A stretch of 64,000 nt of DNA, from positions 970,474 through 1,034,473 of the forward strand of contig SIJG01000021.1 of the NCBI GenBank assembly GCA_023374025.1, given 5' to 3'. Made by a program: the position numbers and the translations under genes. Positions 11,732-22,173 of this stretch are shown here, one piece after another (the first letter of the stretch is position 1; every line of letters begins with the position of its first letter). Below the pieces are notes generated by a model. It had not been told where the DNA came from, made no database searches, and saw only the letters and a program-made list of their open reading frames with translations. This stretch comes from Heterodera schachtii. Taxonomy: Eukaryota; Nematoda; Chromadorea; Rhabditida; Heteroderidae.

Positions 11732-12771
11732 GAAATTAGCCTTGTAGCACTCATGTCGGAATTGTATCCAAACTGCAGCTCAGCCCTTAGCCAGAAACTT
11801 AATCATTGAGCCACGTCGGCATATTTTTGCACGGAAAAGGATAAATTTCTTGGGGTTTTCGCTTCTAGTTCTCAGAGTCTCGGGTTTTCAGTCTCGGAAA
11901 TCGAGAATTTTTACACTGTTAAGTGTATAAGCATTGCGGGGGCGGGGGGAGAAGGGGGGGGGGGGGCTCGCCATAAGTGGCAAAGACGAAAAATTATTGA
12001 AATTATGAACAAATTTACACCGTATCAGCAAAGTTCAAAAAGCTTATAAAAAATTTTTTTTTACAAGATACAAGAGATAACAAACAAACAAGGGGTATAA
12101 TTCAAAAAGCTTTAGGTATATCTTTAGAAAAAATTTCAACCAATTTCTTCTGGGACATCTCTCGGTCTCGATTCTTCGTAAAAATCACTTCTCGCACATC
12201 CCTACCGGGAATCATGACAATTACGGTGACATTGTTTCAGCACGGGAAGTCCCACAGTGCTTATCAATAGGCTTCGGTTGTTTAACAAAAGCCTATTTTT
12301 CCTGACAAACGAATCTAAAACAAGGTCTGGAAATTATGAAAAAGATAAATTTCGATTAAAAAATTTTTAAAATCAAACATTTAGACAAAACAAATTTTTC
12401 AAGTTAAATTTTTAAAATTAATCCATAAATTTAAAAAAAATGCTTAACAGATATAAATTTAGAAAAGTTATATAAATATATCTTTTATATTTTTCGATTA
12501 TTTTTTAATTGCTGAAAAAGAATTTGGGGATTTCGAAATGCAAATTGGATTAGGTAAATCCCATAATTGTGTTCTTATTAACACATGAAACTTTCACTTA
12601 AGCGTGACAATAAGCATTCGTCTTCGTCAACAGTTTGTTGCTTTTTGGATTGCGGAGATGATAATTGATGACTCATAGCCGCTTCAACCAAAAGCAAATG
12701 ATGGGAGGAAAAGCGAGCGGGCGAGGGGATTGTTTGGGTGCGGACCCTTTGAATGTTAAACAGTTTAACTC

Positions 12772-12860
12772 TCTATAAAACCAGGATTGGATCTGTTCTG
12801 ATTTCTCTTTCTAAATCATTAAACAAACAATCAAAAAAGAAAGGACCAATCGATACCAAA
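12772..12860 (+). promoter_or_regulatory. Possible TATA-type promoter
   Basis: CTCTATAAAACCAGG follows a GC-richer patch with GCGAGCGGGCGAGGGG. About 40 bp downstream is an A-rich leader-like stretch. No credible reading frame follows, so this could serve an untranslated RNA or be chance. Confidence 0.2.
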
Positions 12861-13320
12861 TTAACACCAAAAGGTTGCCCGAATCTTCGGCACTCAAATT
12901 TTAGTGAAATATGAAATAATTTTTATCAATTTGTTTTTTCAATTTTTACATAAATGAAACATTCCTCCGTTCTGTGGACCAATCTTCATTAAATTGTATA
13001 GTAAACGAACAAACTGGCTAACATCGACAAATTGGCTAAAATTTAATAAAATTATATAAAAAATCAAAAATATTTTACCAATTATCAACATTTTACTCAG
13101 GTTATGATTTTGACATCCAGTTGACTTTTCAAATTTTTGACCGTCCGGCCCCTAAACAGCGATAAATTATTAGCGGGAGACACGAGTTGGTGAAAAATTT
13201 TCATTCGATAATTAAAGTTTTTCGAAAACCCCAAAAATGCGACAAAAACAAGGGAAATTTAACCTAACAACCATAAATACGAATAAAAATAAAGAATTTT
13301 TTGACCTTAACATGTGGAGA

Positions 13321-13700
13321 GAGGTCGTTTTGGCGCCGCCGTTTCAGCGCGAGCCCACCTTTTTGGACTAACTTTTTTCATTGTCGACCAAATCCAACAA
13401 TCTCGGTAACATTCGAGAGCTTTTCACATGCTCTATTAGCATTACAAAAAGCGAAAAGATTTTCTAGCTTATAAAAAATTTATAATGAAAAAACTTCAAA
13501 AAATCGACTTTTTTGCAATTTTCATGTAAAACTTTCATTAATTGTCTAATCGCGAAGCAACAGCATAGAAACAGCTTTCAAACCTTTTAAGCTTTCAAAT
13601 GATACCAAGAATTTTGGATTTGGATAACAACTAAAAAAAGTTATATTCCGAAATAAACGGCGGCGCCGAAGCGATACATCCCTGCTTAACATGCACTTTT
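13321..13700. repeat. GGCGCC-flanked dispersed repeat
   Basis: Starts TTGGCGCCGCCGTTTCAGCG and ends near GGCGGCGCCG. The interior has the same order of words (CAACCAAAT, CTCTATTAGC, TTATAAAAA) as copies at about 16262-16500, 16740-16980 and 42681-43060. The 42681 copy has clear inverted ends. Confidence 0.6.
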
Positions 13701-13797
13701 ATGATGAAATTTTGTTTTTGTTTTTTTTTGTGTCAAAATCTGTGCTTCGCTTTAAAAATTTTTTGAGAATAATAAATAAACAATTATAGTATGCCAA

Positions 13798-14273
13798 TCA
13801 ATTCACACATTTGTTGTACTGTACCTCTTCACAGCACTTCCACTGGTGATTTTCTGCGCAACAGTCCTCCTCCTCATTACTGTACTTTTTCTTCGGATGG
13901 CACGCGCCCCAATCGCACGCACAAGTGGAAGCCAATGTTATACAGTTTTTGGCTACATTTTATAAATTTTTGGCCAACTTTTAATTGGTTTATTTCTTTT
14001 TATATTATAAAATATTTGAATGAGAATCATCTATCTTTTCACTTTCTTACTACTTACTGATAATTGTTTTGTCCTCCTTTTTGGTTTTCCTTTTGTAACG
14101 CAAAACGGCGGATGATGATGGGGCCAAACTTTGCGATGGGAAAGTCTGGTGCCGTCCCCAACGGCATAATCATTAGCATCCTTCGCAAATGCAACGGCAT
14201 TCAAAATGAGCAATGAAGCTGCACAGCAGATGTTGTGCAGCAGCAATAAACGAATGAGGAAGATGCGTGCCAT
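13798..14273 (-). CDS. Cysteine-rich secreted protein
   Basis: Minus strand, two exons. Exon 1 runs from 14273 to about 14054 and encodes a signal peptide (MARIFLIRLLLLHNICCAAS, then LLILNAVAFA) and a basic linker (KGKPKRRTKQL). Exon 2, 13952-13798, encodes a compact cysteine-rich domain: NCITLASTCACDWGAC, then EEEDCCAENHQWKCC, ending NKCVN. It has nine cysteines including two CC pairs in about 50 residues. Frame continuity needs the donor GTAGTAAG at 14053. The stronger-looking GTAAGTAG four bases earlier would put exon 2 out of frame, so either the weaker site is used or my junction is off. An in-frame upstream ATG at 14285 is possible. The cysteine spacing suggests a disulfide-stabilised secreted peptide; no family was recognised. 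Confidence 0.6.
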
Positions 14274-14289
14274 TTTTGTTGTCAAAAAA

Positions 14290-14975
14290 TGCCTTACAAA
14301 AAATTTAATGGATAATTAAATTTTGCATAAAAAAAAGCAATTAAAACTTAAGTAAAAAGCCTTCGAAATATTTTTGCGTTCCATTGATTTATTACGTTTT
14401 CTATATATAACAATTTGACTGATTTTTTGCTACGAAATAAAAAAAAATATATAAGCCATCATTAGCATATTTATTTTTATTTTTTATTTTTTTGCCCATT
14501 TCTCTGAATGGAGCAGTGAAGAGAAATTAACCAAGAAAAGAAAAAAAAATCTAAAAAATAGAAGATCGTTTAGAGAGTATTTGAAACGGAATGATTCATC
14601 TGGTTTAAAAGTATAAACAAATAAAATAAATCACAATAATAATAATTATTATTATTATTATTATTATTATTATTTAAAATTTGTGATTTTTGATTTTTGG
14701 GCTCCTAATTTAAGAAACGCGCCAACACGGCTGAAAAATGTGTCGTTGTAACAATGTTTCATATTACCTATATTCAATTCCTTTTTTAAAAAAAACAAAT
14801 ATTTTTTTATATTTTATATTTCAAAAAAGCAAAAATTTAGTTCAAAATTTACGCAAGCAAAAAATATAAAAAGAGAAAAAAGCATATCAAAATGCTGAAA
14901 ATGGAAAAAAAAGGCAAAAACATTGTTGATGAGTGGAAAACAGGAAAAGTAATTGAAAAATATGAAAAAAAGAAA
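14290..14975. other. AT-rich intergenic with (ATT)n
   Basis: Includes an AAT/ATT trinucleotide run at about 14636-14674 and several A and T homopolymers. No gene seen. Confidence 0.6.
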
Positions 14976-14980
14976 ATCAA

Positions 14981-15510
14981 TTAAAAAATGGTATTTTTAT
15001 GAAATGGCGACTCAAATAAATCGTCAAATTCGAGAAAATATTCATTCTCTAAATGTTCTTTTTCCTCACTGTTTGCCGCATTTTCCATTGCTTTTTCCAA
15101 TTTTGCCTGTTCTTTTTTGGCACTTTCTTTGGTATTTTCATACATTTTTTCCATTTTTTGCTCAAATTCTTCCCAAATTCTTTCAATGTCCGTTGGTCGA
15201 TTCAAAAGTTGTTTTCCTTTTTGTATAATTTTCTGGGACCAATTTTTCTCTTCATTAATTTCAAAATTTAATTCCTCTTCATTTACCAATTTGATTTCAT
15301 TAGGGGCATTTTTGAATTTTTGCCAAAAATATTTCTGACAATCATTTAGACTTTCGACAACTTTAGTTAAACTATAAGGAGTTCTGCCTTTTAAAATAAA
15401 TTTTGGCTTCACCAATGGTGACAATTGTTTCGGCACTTTCGGATTTTTCGCTTTATAAATTATTCAATAATGAAAAATTTCAAATTAAAGTAAAAATTAA
15501 ACAAACCTTC
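14981..15510 (-). pseudogene. Family copy 5: exon 4 with intron 3
   Basis: The minus-strand reading from about 15443 to 14981 matches exon 4 of the family: AKNPKVPKQLSPLVKPKFIL, then SLTKVVESLNDCQKYFW, a charged tail and SPFHKN near the end, as in copy 1 (SPFHKNS). Upstream are the intron GTTTGTTT...TTATAAAG and only a few bases of exon 3 (ATGCTGAAG). Exons 1, 2 and nearly all of exon 3 are gone. The exon-4 frame itself is intact, so the loss of the 5' part may be recent. Confidence 0.75.
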
Positions 15511-15639
15511 AGCATTTTTAAAATTTCAAAACAAAAAAATATGTGCATTTGGGAAAAGTTTCGGGAGAAAATGAGACATAAAAACGATTTTACTGGCCGA
15601 AAATCATAATGATGGACGACGATGGATTAAAGCCGAATG

Positions 15640-16511
15640 CCAAAATGGTGCTTCATTTTTTAAAAATTTATAGCATTATTTTCAATATAATTTAATATTA
15701 GTTTTGGCTTTCCCTGTGCACATTTTTATAATATATTAATTTTTTGATTATTTTCTATATAATTCAATATTAGTTTTGGCTTTCCTTAAGTGCATTTTTT
15801 AATATATTAATTTTTAGGTTAATTTATAATTTTTGGTTTATTTTACATTCTTTTTATTATAATTTGGAGTATTCATTTAAGGTATTTTTGTCAAAAATCC
15901 TTAATCTCGGATTCTGATCCTTTTTAGCATTTTTGTGTTTGTAAAAAGATTAACTTTGTTGAAATTTTAGCTAATAATTTTTTTTTTTTTTACTTTAGCT
16001 TTTTTATTTTTAGGGTTTTTACTTTTTTTCAGAATTCTGACAAAAACTGGGGATACTGATGAGGATCCGAGCTTACATTTCTGGGAAATTCCATGAGTTT
16101 GGACACAAAAATTCAATGCTGAACAATGAAGTTTTTGAAATTTTTTGACAGTTCCTTTGCAAAATAAATTTGAATGCCGATTTTGCAATATATATTAATT
16201 TATTGCATTTCTGTAGCGAGGCCAAAGTCCATTGAACAGAGAATGTAATGACAAAAATGCGGACAGTGTCGTTTCGGCGCCGTCGTTTCGGCGCCAGCCC
16301 AAGTCTTTGGATTACTTTTTTTTTCATTCTCAACTAATTCAACAATTTTGTTATCATTTGAAAGCCTTTCACATGCCCTATTAGTCTTAGAAACAGAAAA
16401 AAGATTTTTAGCATATAAAAAAGTTATTTAAAAAATTTAGACTATTTTTTTTATTAATTGTCTAATCGCGAAGCAATAATTAAAAATTGCTTCAAAACAC
16501 GTTAAGCTTTC
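15640..16511. other. Intergenic with dispersed repeats
   Basis: A short direct repeat (ATAATTTAATATTAGTTTTG and ATAATTCAATATTAGTTTTG) lies at about 15690 and 15760. A member of the GGCGCC-flanked repeat family runs about 16262-16500. No gene seen. Confidence 0.5.
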
Positions 16512-16519
16512 GTTGTAAG

Positions 16520-16706
16520 TAGAGTTGCACGGGACCGGTGAATTTCGACAAAAACTGGGACCGGGACTTTCAAGGTTGAAAAACCGGGACTTTTTGGCTG
16601 GGAAAACCGGGAAAAAACCGGGAATAGTCCCGGTCCCGGTCAAAACCTGGACTTGGTACTCATTTGTACGTTTTTTCAGTACCAGTCCCGGTCCCGTGCA
16701 ACTCTA
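16520..16706. mobile_element. hAT-like miniature element, 187 bp
   Basis: Ends TAGAGTTGCACGGGACCGG and CCGGTCCCGTGCAACTCTA are inverted repeats. The flanks GTTGTAAG (16512-16519) and ATTGTAAG (16707-16714) are an 8-bp target duplication with one mismatch. The inside is rich in CCGGGA and CCCGGT words. The TAG start with an 8-bp target site fits the hAT superfamily. No coding capacity. Confidence 0.8.
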
Positions 16707-16739
16707 ATTGTAAGAGATTGTTGATAAAAAATGGCATTT

Positions 16740-16980
16740 TTGGGAACCGCCCAGTTCGGCGCCGACCCTTTCGGCGCCGTTGCTTGTAGCTCTTCTCATT
16801 GTCAACCAAATTAAATATTTTTGGTATTATTCGATAGCTCTTAATATTCTCTATTCGTCTGCAAAATTTCAAAAATTTTATCAGTTTACAAAAAAGTTAT
16901 TGCCAAAAATCAAAAACCTCAAAAATTGACTTTTTCGTGGCTTTTTCGGCGCCGTGTGCCATAACTTTTTTTAAACTTGT
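16740..16980. repeat. GGCGCC-flanked dispersed repeat
   Basis: Starts near TTCGGCGCCGACCC, carries the words GTCAACCAAATTAAATATTTTTGG and CTCTATTCGTCTGC in the family order (quoted in parts), and ends at TTTTTCGGCGCCGTG. Sister copies at 13321, 16262 and 42681. Confidence 0.6.
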
Positions 16981-17433
16981 TTGATTAAAATTTTACATTA
17001 ATAACCATTAAAAAATATTTATCAAACTGAATAATTGCCAAATTAATTATATTTTTTCGTTGAATTTAACATTAAATATAATCTAAACAAACGAAAAAAG
17101 ATAAAACTGATTAAATTTTATCTTAATTAAAACTAAAGTTTTTGCCAAATTGAAAAATGAACGGAAATGTTTTTTAAGAAAACAAACATTGCCAATATTT
17201 ATTAATATTTTACATGACTATGAATTATGATGAGTTAAAAGCTCCACACTCAAGTCCCGCATTCAAACGACCCAACGACCCGATACGAAAAAATTGATGA
17301 CAATTTGGGATTTATAATTGTGATGGTAATTATCAGGGACCGGGGGTTATATTTTTTTAAATGTTTTTTTTTTTTTGCGAATATTTTATCTAAAATACCA
17401 TCTTTTCTTTCCTATCAGAACAAGTGAATAGAA

Positions 17434-18110
17434 ATGTTTTATTCTTCTTTTGCAATTTTTATTCTTCACCATTTTTTATTTCCAATTTCAAATGCAAATC
17501 CTTCGGTGAGTTAATTAGGTGTAATTAATTTTATAAATCCAATTTAATTAGATGGATGACAAAATGATAATTGCATTTGTGAAAAATTATCAGAAAATTC
17601 AAATCAGTGAATATTCAATGCAAAAATATGAAGCATACCTTGGCATTGTGAATTATATAAAAATTAATTGGCAATGTGACAAAATAGCAGATGAATTTGA
17701 ACAATTTGATCGGACAGAATGCCAAAAATATCGCGAATATTTGGACATTTTATATGAATATTTGTACAGAGAACACGTCGGAATTCAAACAGTGAAGCCG
17801 AAATTTTCAATTAAAGAACGAATTGAAATTGACGGGCCATTAATTTATGCGGTGAATTGTGTGGCCAAAATTTCTCAGTTTTATTTTCGCAAAGGAGATA
17901 TATTATATGAATCTAAATTAAATAAACTTGTCACTTCTACACCAAAATTGGCGAATGAGCAGCAATTGAATTATAAATTTAAATTGAAAAATGACTCATA
18001 ATTGCCAATTAATGAAATGATTTTGCAATTGGCAATTGACACAGCAAATGAATGGCAAATAAATGAAATTGTTGATGAAATAATCCGTTAAAAATTTAAT
18101 TTGGCTAAAA
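17434..18110 (+). pseudogene. Family copy 4: exons 1-2 with stop codons
   Basis: Exon 1 (17434-17505) is a signal peptide (MFYSSFAIFILHHFLFPISN). After a short intron, exon 2 starts at 17552 (MDDKMIIAFVKNYQK). It carries the family words WQCDKIADEF, ECQKYREYLDILYEYL and EIDGPLIYAVN. The frame stops with TAA at 17998-18000, yet the downstream bases still translate in the same frame to the family sequence LPINEMILQLAIDTANEWQ until a second stop at about 18090. Exons 3 and 4 do not follow; homology ends near 18110, where GC-rich sequence begins. A nonsense mutation plus 3' truncation is the simplest reading. A truncated secreted protein is still possible. Confidence 0.75.
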
Positions 18111-18745
18111 TTATTGCACTACCTGATCGGGGTCCCCGTCCCCCGACATGTGCCCCCTGATGGTCCGAGGCCCCCGACATTTTGCCCCCGAGGGGTCGGG
18201 GAGCAACCCTAGTTTCAAAAACAAAATAAAAATGAAAAGAAATAGAAATGCTCAGCAGAAGGGCCCGGATTATTAGGAAAAGAAAAAATTGTGAAAATGT
18301 TTTTCGTTTTTTGTAAAATTGTTCGGGATAACGCCAAATATTTAAATGACTATTTTGGCGCCCTTTCGTTTTAATGTATTATTATTGTCTGCCCTTCCCT
18401 CGCACTGTTGTAGTCCATAAATACCCAGCCATTTCTTCCTTCCCCGCCTTTTTCCCTCATTCATTTATTGTTGACCCATTTCTTCCATTTCCTCTCTTCA
18501 TTTATTTGTTGGTAATTTAATTGTCAATAAACATATTTTATTGATCGACCCAACAAAAATGTACCTTTTTATCAAAACGGATTCGTTATTAAGTAATCTC
18601 AAAAAAATAATTTTATTTAAAATAAATAAAAAATGAAATTTACAAGTGCAAAAAAAAAGAAAAGAAAAATAACAAACGATAAAAATCACCAAAAGTTGAA
18701 AAAATATAAAAGGAACAAAGGAAAGAGTTTAAAATATCAGAATAG
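18111..18745. other. GC-rich patch and intergenic DNA
   Basis: Bases 18125-18215 contain repeated CCCCCGACAT and CCCCGA words ending GGGGAGCAACCCTAG, like the patch at 6278-6330, probably a transposon end. The rest is unremarkable and ends just beyond the stop of the minus-strand gene. Confidence 0.45.
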
Positions 18746-18748
18746 CAA

Positions 18749-20410
18749 TCATTTTGTGGAAAAGAAAAGCTTTATATGAAGATGTTCCATTTTCTGCTCA
18801 AATTCTTGCCGAAGATTGTCTTCAATTTCGTGTGAGAAATTTAATGTTTTCTTTCCCTTTTTCCCCACATTTTTTGGTACATTAATTTTTTCCAAAATAT
18901 TTTGTTTAAATTTATTATACCAATTTTCCTTTACTTCAATTTCAAAATTAAAATCGACCTCGTTTTTCAACTCCAACTTATACAAATTGAAATTCGCCAG
19001 TGCGTTTTTACCCTTTTTCCAAAAACATTTCGAATTATCATTTAGTCTTTCGACGACGGTAATTAACTCCATTTGACTACCTGTGTAATAATCCATAAAT
19101 ATTGGCTTAATCGCTGGAAATTTATTGGCCAATTCAGCGCTTTTACCTTAAATATGTATTATTATATTTAAAAATCATTAATTTAAAATAATGAGATTCT
19201 AATAAACCTTCAACATAAAGTCGGAATAAATATTCGTACAAAATGTGCAAATATTTTCTATATTTTTGGCATTCTTCTTTAAATTTCTTCATAATTTTAT
19301 CACATTGCCAATTCTTTTGCATCAAATAAATTGTGCCAAGAAGGGATTCATATTTTTGTGTCAAATAATTTTTCATTTTCTTAGTTTTGTATAATCCAAA
19401 ATAGATCATGTTTTCATCATCATCAAAAATATTTCCTTTTTCTTTAATCCGACATAAATAATTTGAATATTCTTGAGCCATTTGTAAAAATTTCTCGGAA
19501 TTTGTCGCTAATCCTTTGACAAATTCCGAAAATAAAGCATTACTAGTCTAAATTTCAGAATTAATTTAATTAGCATTAAATAATAAGTCTCACCCAAATC
19601 CGCTCATCATCGAATACTGAATTAAAAATTATCAAATATTTATCTCTATTTATTTTCTCTGCTATACTCCACTCTATTGCCCTTTTTTCCGCTTTTTTGA
19701 GCATTTGCTCCAAATTTTCTTCAAATTTTTCCTCAAAATTTTGTAGTAAAATTATTCCATCCAAACTTTCATTTGTGTGCCAATCATTCGCTGTGTCAAT
19801 TGCCAATTGCAAAATCATTTCATTAATTGTCAATTTTGGTTCATCATAATTCAATCGCTCCTCATTCAACAATTTTGGTTCAAAATTGTTATTGAAAAAT
19901 TTGTTTAATTTATTTTCATATTTTAGTAACTTCTTAAACGGATTTAATTCAAAATAAAATTTCGAAATTCTGGCCAAACAATTCACCGCATAAATTATTG
20001 GTCCATTAATTTCAAATCCCTTTTTAAATACGAATTTTGGCTTCACTGTCTGAATTCCGGTGTATTCTCTGTACAAATATTTGTACAAAATGTCCAAATA
20101 TTTTCGGTATTTTTGACATTCTGTCCGTTTATCTTCTTTAAATTTCTTCCAGTCACATTTCCAATTCATTTTCATATAATACACAATGCCAAGGTGTGCC
20201 TCGTATTTTTCCATTGAATATTCACTAAGTTTAATTTTCGGGTCTCCTTTCATAAATGAAATTAGCATTTTGTCATCAACCTAATTAAAATGGAATAGTA
20301 AAATTAATTTCCCTAATTAATTAACTCACCGATGGATTTGCATTTGAAAATGCATATAAAAAGTGATGAGCAATAATAATAAAAGAAATTGCAGAAATAT
20401 AATAAAGCAT
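18749..20410 (-). CDS. Secreted protein with duplicated module, family copy 3
   Basis: Minus-strand four-exon model: 20410-20330, 20280-19594, 19547-19208 and 19146-18749, with phases 0, 0 and 1 and 501 residues. Exon 1 is a signal peptide (MLYYISAISFIIIIAHHFLY, then AFSNANPS). Exon 2 is module 1 (KYEAHLGIVYYM, WKCDW, ECQKYRKYLDILYKYL, ARISKFYF). Exons 3-4 are module 2 (KYESLLGTIYLM, WQCDKI, ECQKYRKYLHILYEYL, NSKCFW). The exon structure equals copy 1. The C-terminus ends LHIKLFFSTK and is about 30 residues shorter than in copy 1, lacking the SPFHKN end. It appears intact. A piece of this gene has been copied to 9464-9760. Confidence 0.85.
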
Positions 20411-20634
20411 TTTCTACAATTTTCAATTTTTCAAAAAATGAAAGTGAAGGAAAATGAAACAATAGAAGGGTCGAATAAAGAAACATTGAATTTGTGGACA
20501 ATTTGCTGATTTATGGGCCAAATTTTGAAAATTTTAGTGGAACTTTGGGAGCCAACGGCGCCTATGGGCGATTCCATAAACGCAATATGTTAATTTTAAG
20601 ATTAATTTTTTAATTAATTAAATAATTTAATATT

Positions 20635-20880
20635 AGTCTGATATTTTGTCACATTGCCAATTCATTTTTATAAAATACAAAATGCCAATGTAAGAATTAT
20701 ATTTTTCGTTTTTAAATTTACTGAATGGAAATTCTTGGGGTCCATTCACAAATGCAATTAGCATTTGTTGGCCTTTCATAAAAGCAATTAGCATTTTGTC
20801 GTCAGCCTAATTAAAGGGATTAAACTAATAATATTTTTAAAAAGTCAAACTCACCGATGGATTAGCATTTGAAAATGAAA
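20635..20880 (-). pseudogene. Family copy 6: exon 1-2 relic
   Basis: On the minus strand the end of a signal exon (SNANPS, donor GTGAGTTTG) is followed by an intron and ADDKMLIAFMKG. The next residues repeat this as QQMLIAFVNG, then KYNSYIGILYFIKMNWQCDK and a stop. No start codon remains in frame with the signal exon. The tandem duplication of about 33 bp in exon 2 is unique to this copy. Confidence 0.7.
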
Positions 20881-21052
20881 ACAAAAACGAAAATTAATAT
20901 TACTAAGAAAAAAATTGTAGAAGCAGGGTTAAACAGATTCTATGTTTTTGTAATTGTTTAATAAATAATAATCAGCACAGATTTTTATAAGGGAATTTGA
21001 CGAATAATTATTTCAAATTAATGTTAAATTTTAATCAATAATCTCAATGTTT

Positions 21053-21540
21053 GATTTCTTTAAAAAGATTTTCGTTAATTTTTATACAAAATTTTAATCA
21101 ATTTTTGCGTTTTCCATTTATTTTAATTAATTTTGGCAATATATGATTTCTTAAAAAAGATTTTCGTTAATTTTTATACAAAATTTTAATCAATTTTTGC
21201 GTTTTCCATTTATTTTAATTAATTTTGGCAATATATGATTTCTTTAAAAAGATTTTCGTTAATTTTTATACAAAATTTTAATCAATTTTTGCGTTTTCCA
21301 TTTATTTTAATTAATTTTGGCAATATATGATTTCTTTAAAAAGATTTTTGTTAATTTTTATATAAAATTTTAATCAATTTTTGCGTTTTCCATTTATTTT
21401 AATTAATTTTGGTAATATATGATTTCTTTAAAATGATTTTTGTTAATTTTTATGTAAAATTTTAATCAATTTTTGCGTTTTCCATTTATTTTAATTAATT
21501 TTGACAATATATGATTTCTTAAAAAAGATTTTCGTTAATT
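21053..21540. repeat. 92-bp tandem satellite, about five copies
   Basis: GATTTCTT recurs at 21053, 21145, 21237, 21329, 21421 and 21513, an exact 92-bp period with few substitutions. A core word is ATTTTAATCAATTTTTGCG. The last copy is cut at about 21540 by unrelated sequence (CGGTTTGGCATTTCG). A single diverged inverted copy lies at 9365-9460 beside family copy 2. Confidence 0.95.
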
Positions 21541-21960
21541 CGGTTTGGCATTTCGTAAATGACGGTTGCACATTTGATGAATATAAGCGTTTTTTCTTGT
21601 CATTCCTCCCACACAATGCCGTCCTGTGGACTATGGCACAATCGGTCCACTTCGGCGACGGCATTTTATTAACCTTTTGTGCTTTTACTGTCGGATTGTC
21701 CACTGTCCGATCGTCCACCTCTGTCGGATTGTCCTCACTGTCGAATTGTCCACTGTCGGAATGTCCACTGTCCGATTGTCCAGTCACGGGTAAAAACGGT
21801 CAAAAATTTGCCGGGCTGGGCAGGGTTAGCAGTTTTAAAAGCAAAAGGCTTCCGGGCCTAGTCTCTCAAAAATCTGTCCAACCGGGTTTTTCCAAAAAAC
21901 TTCGGGCTGGTTTGCCTGGACCTGGTTAAAACCGGTACCGGGCTCACCCTAGTTCGGTCT
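21541..21960. other. Insert with minisatellite and CCGGG words
   Basis: Contains a 12-16-bp minisatellite of TGTCCACTGTCCGAT-like units at about 21690-21785, then CCGGG-rich sequence ending ACCGGGCTCACCCTAG. It interrupts the 92-bp satellite. The composition and CCCTA end are like the hAT-like elements here, but I could not find a matching left end. Confidence 0.45.
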
Positions 21961-22173
21961 CTAATATTTAAATATTTATTCAAAAAACAAAGCAACTTTA
22001 TCTTTAAAAGCATATGATAGGAAAGATGAAATAATTAAAAAAGAAACCGAATTTAAATAGGGACAAACAAAAATTTAGGAAAACAAACAAAAAAATAGAA
22101 GCCGAAATCAGAACAACATAAAAACAAATAAAACCCCAGCCCAAATAATCGGTCGTCCACCGTATGACGACGA

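Larger units (their letters stand above)
11740..13790. other. Gene-poor stretch with dispersed repeats
   Basis: Contains a G-rich patch at about 11936-11968, AT-rich DNA, and at about 13321-13700 a member of the GGCGCC-flanked repeat family also seen at 16262, 16740 and 42681. No reading frame of note. Confidence 0.5.
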
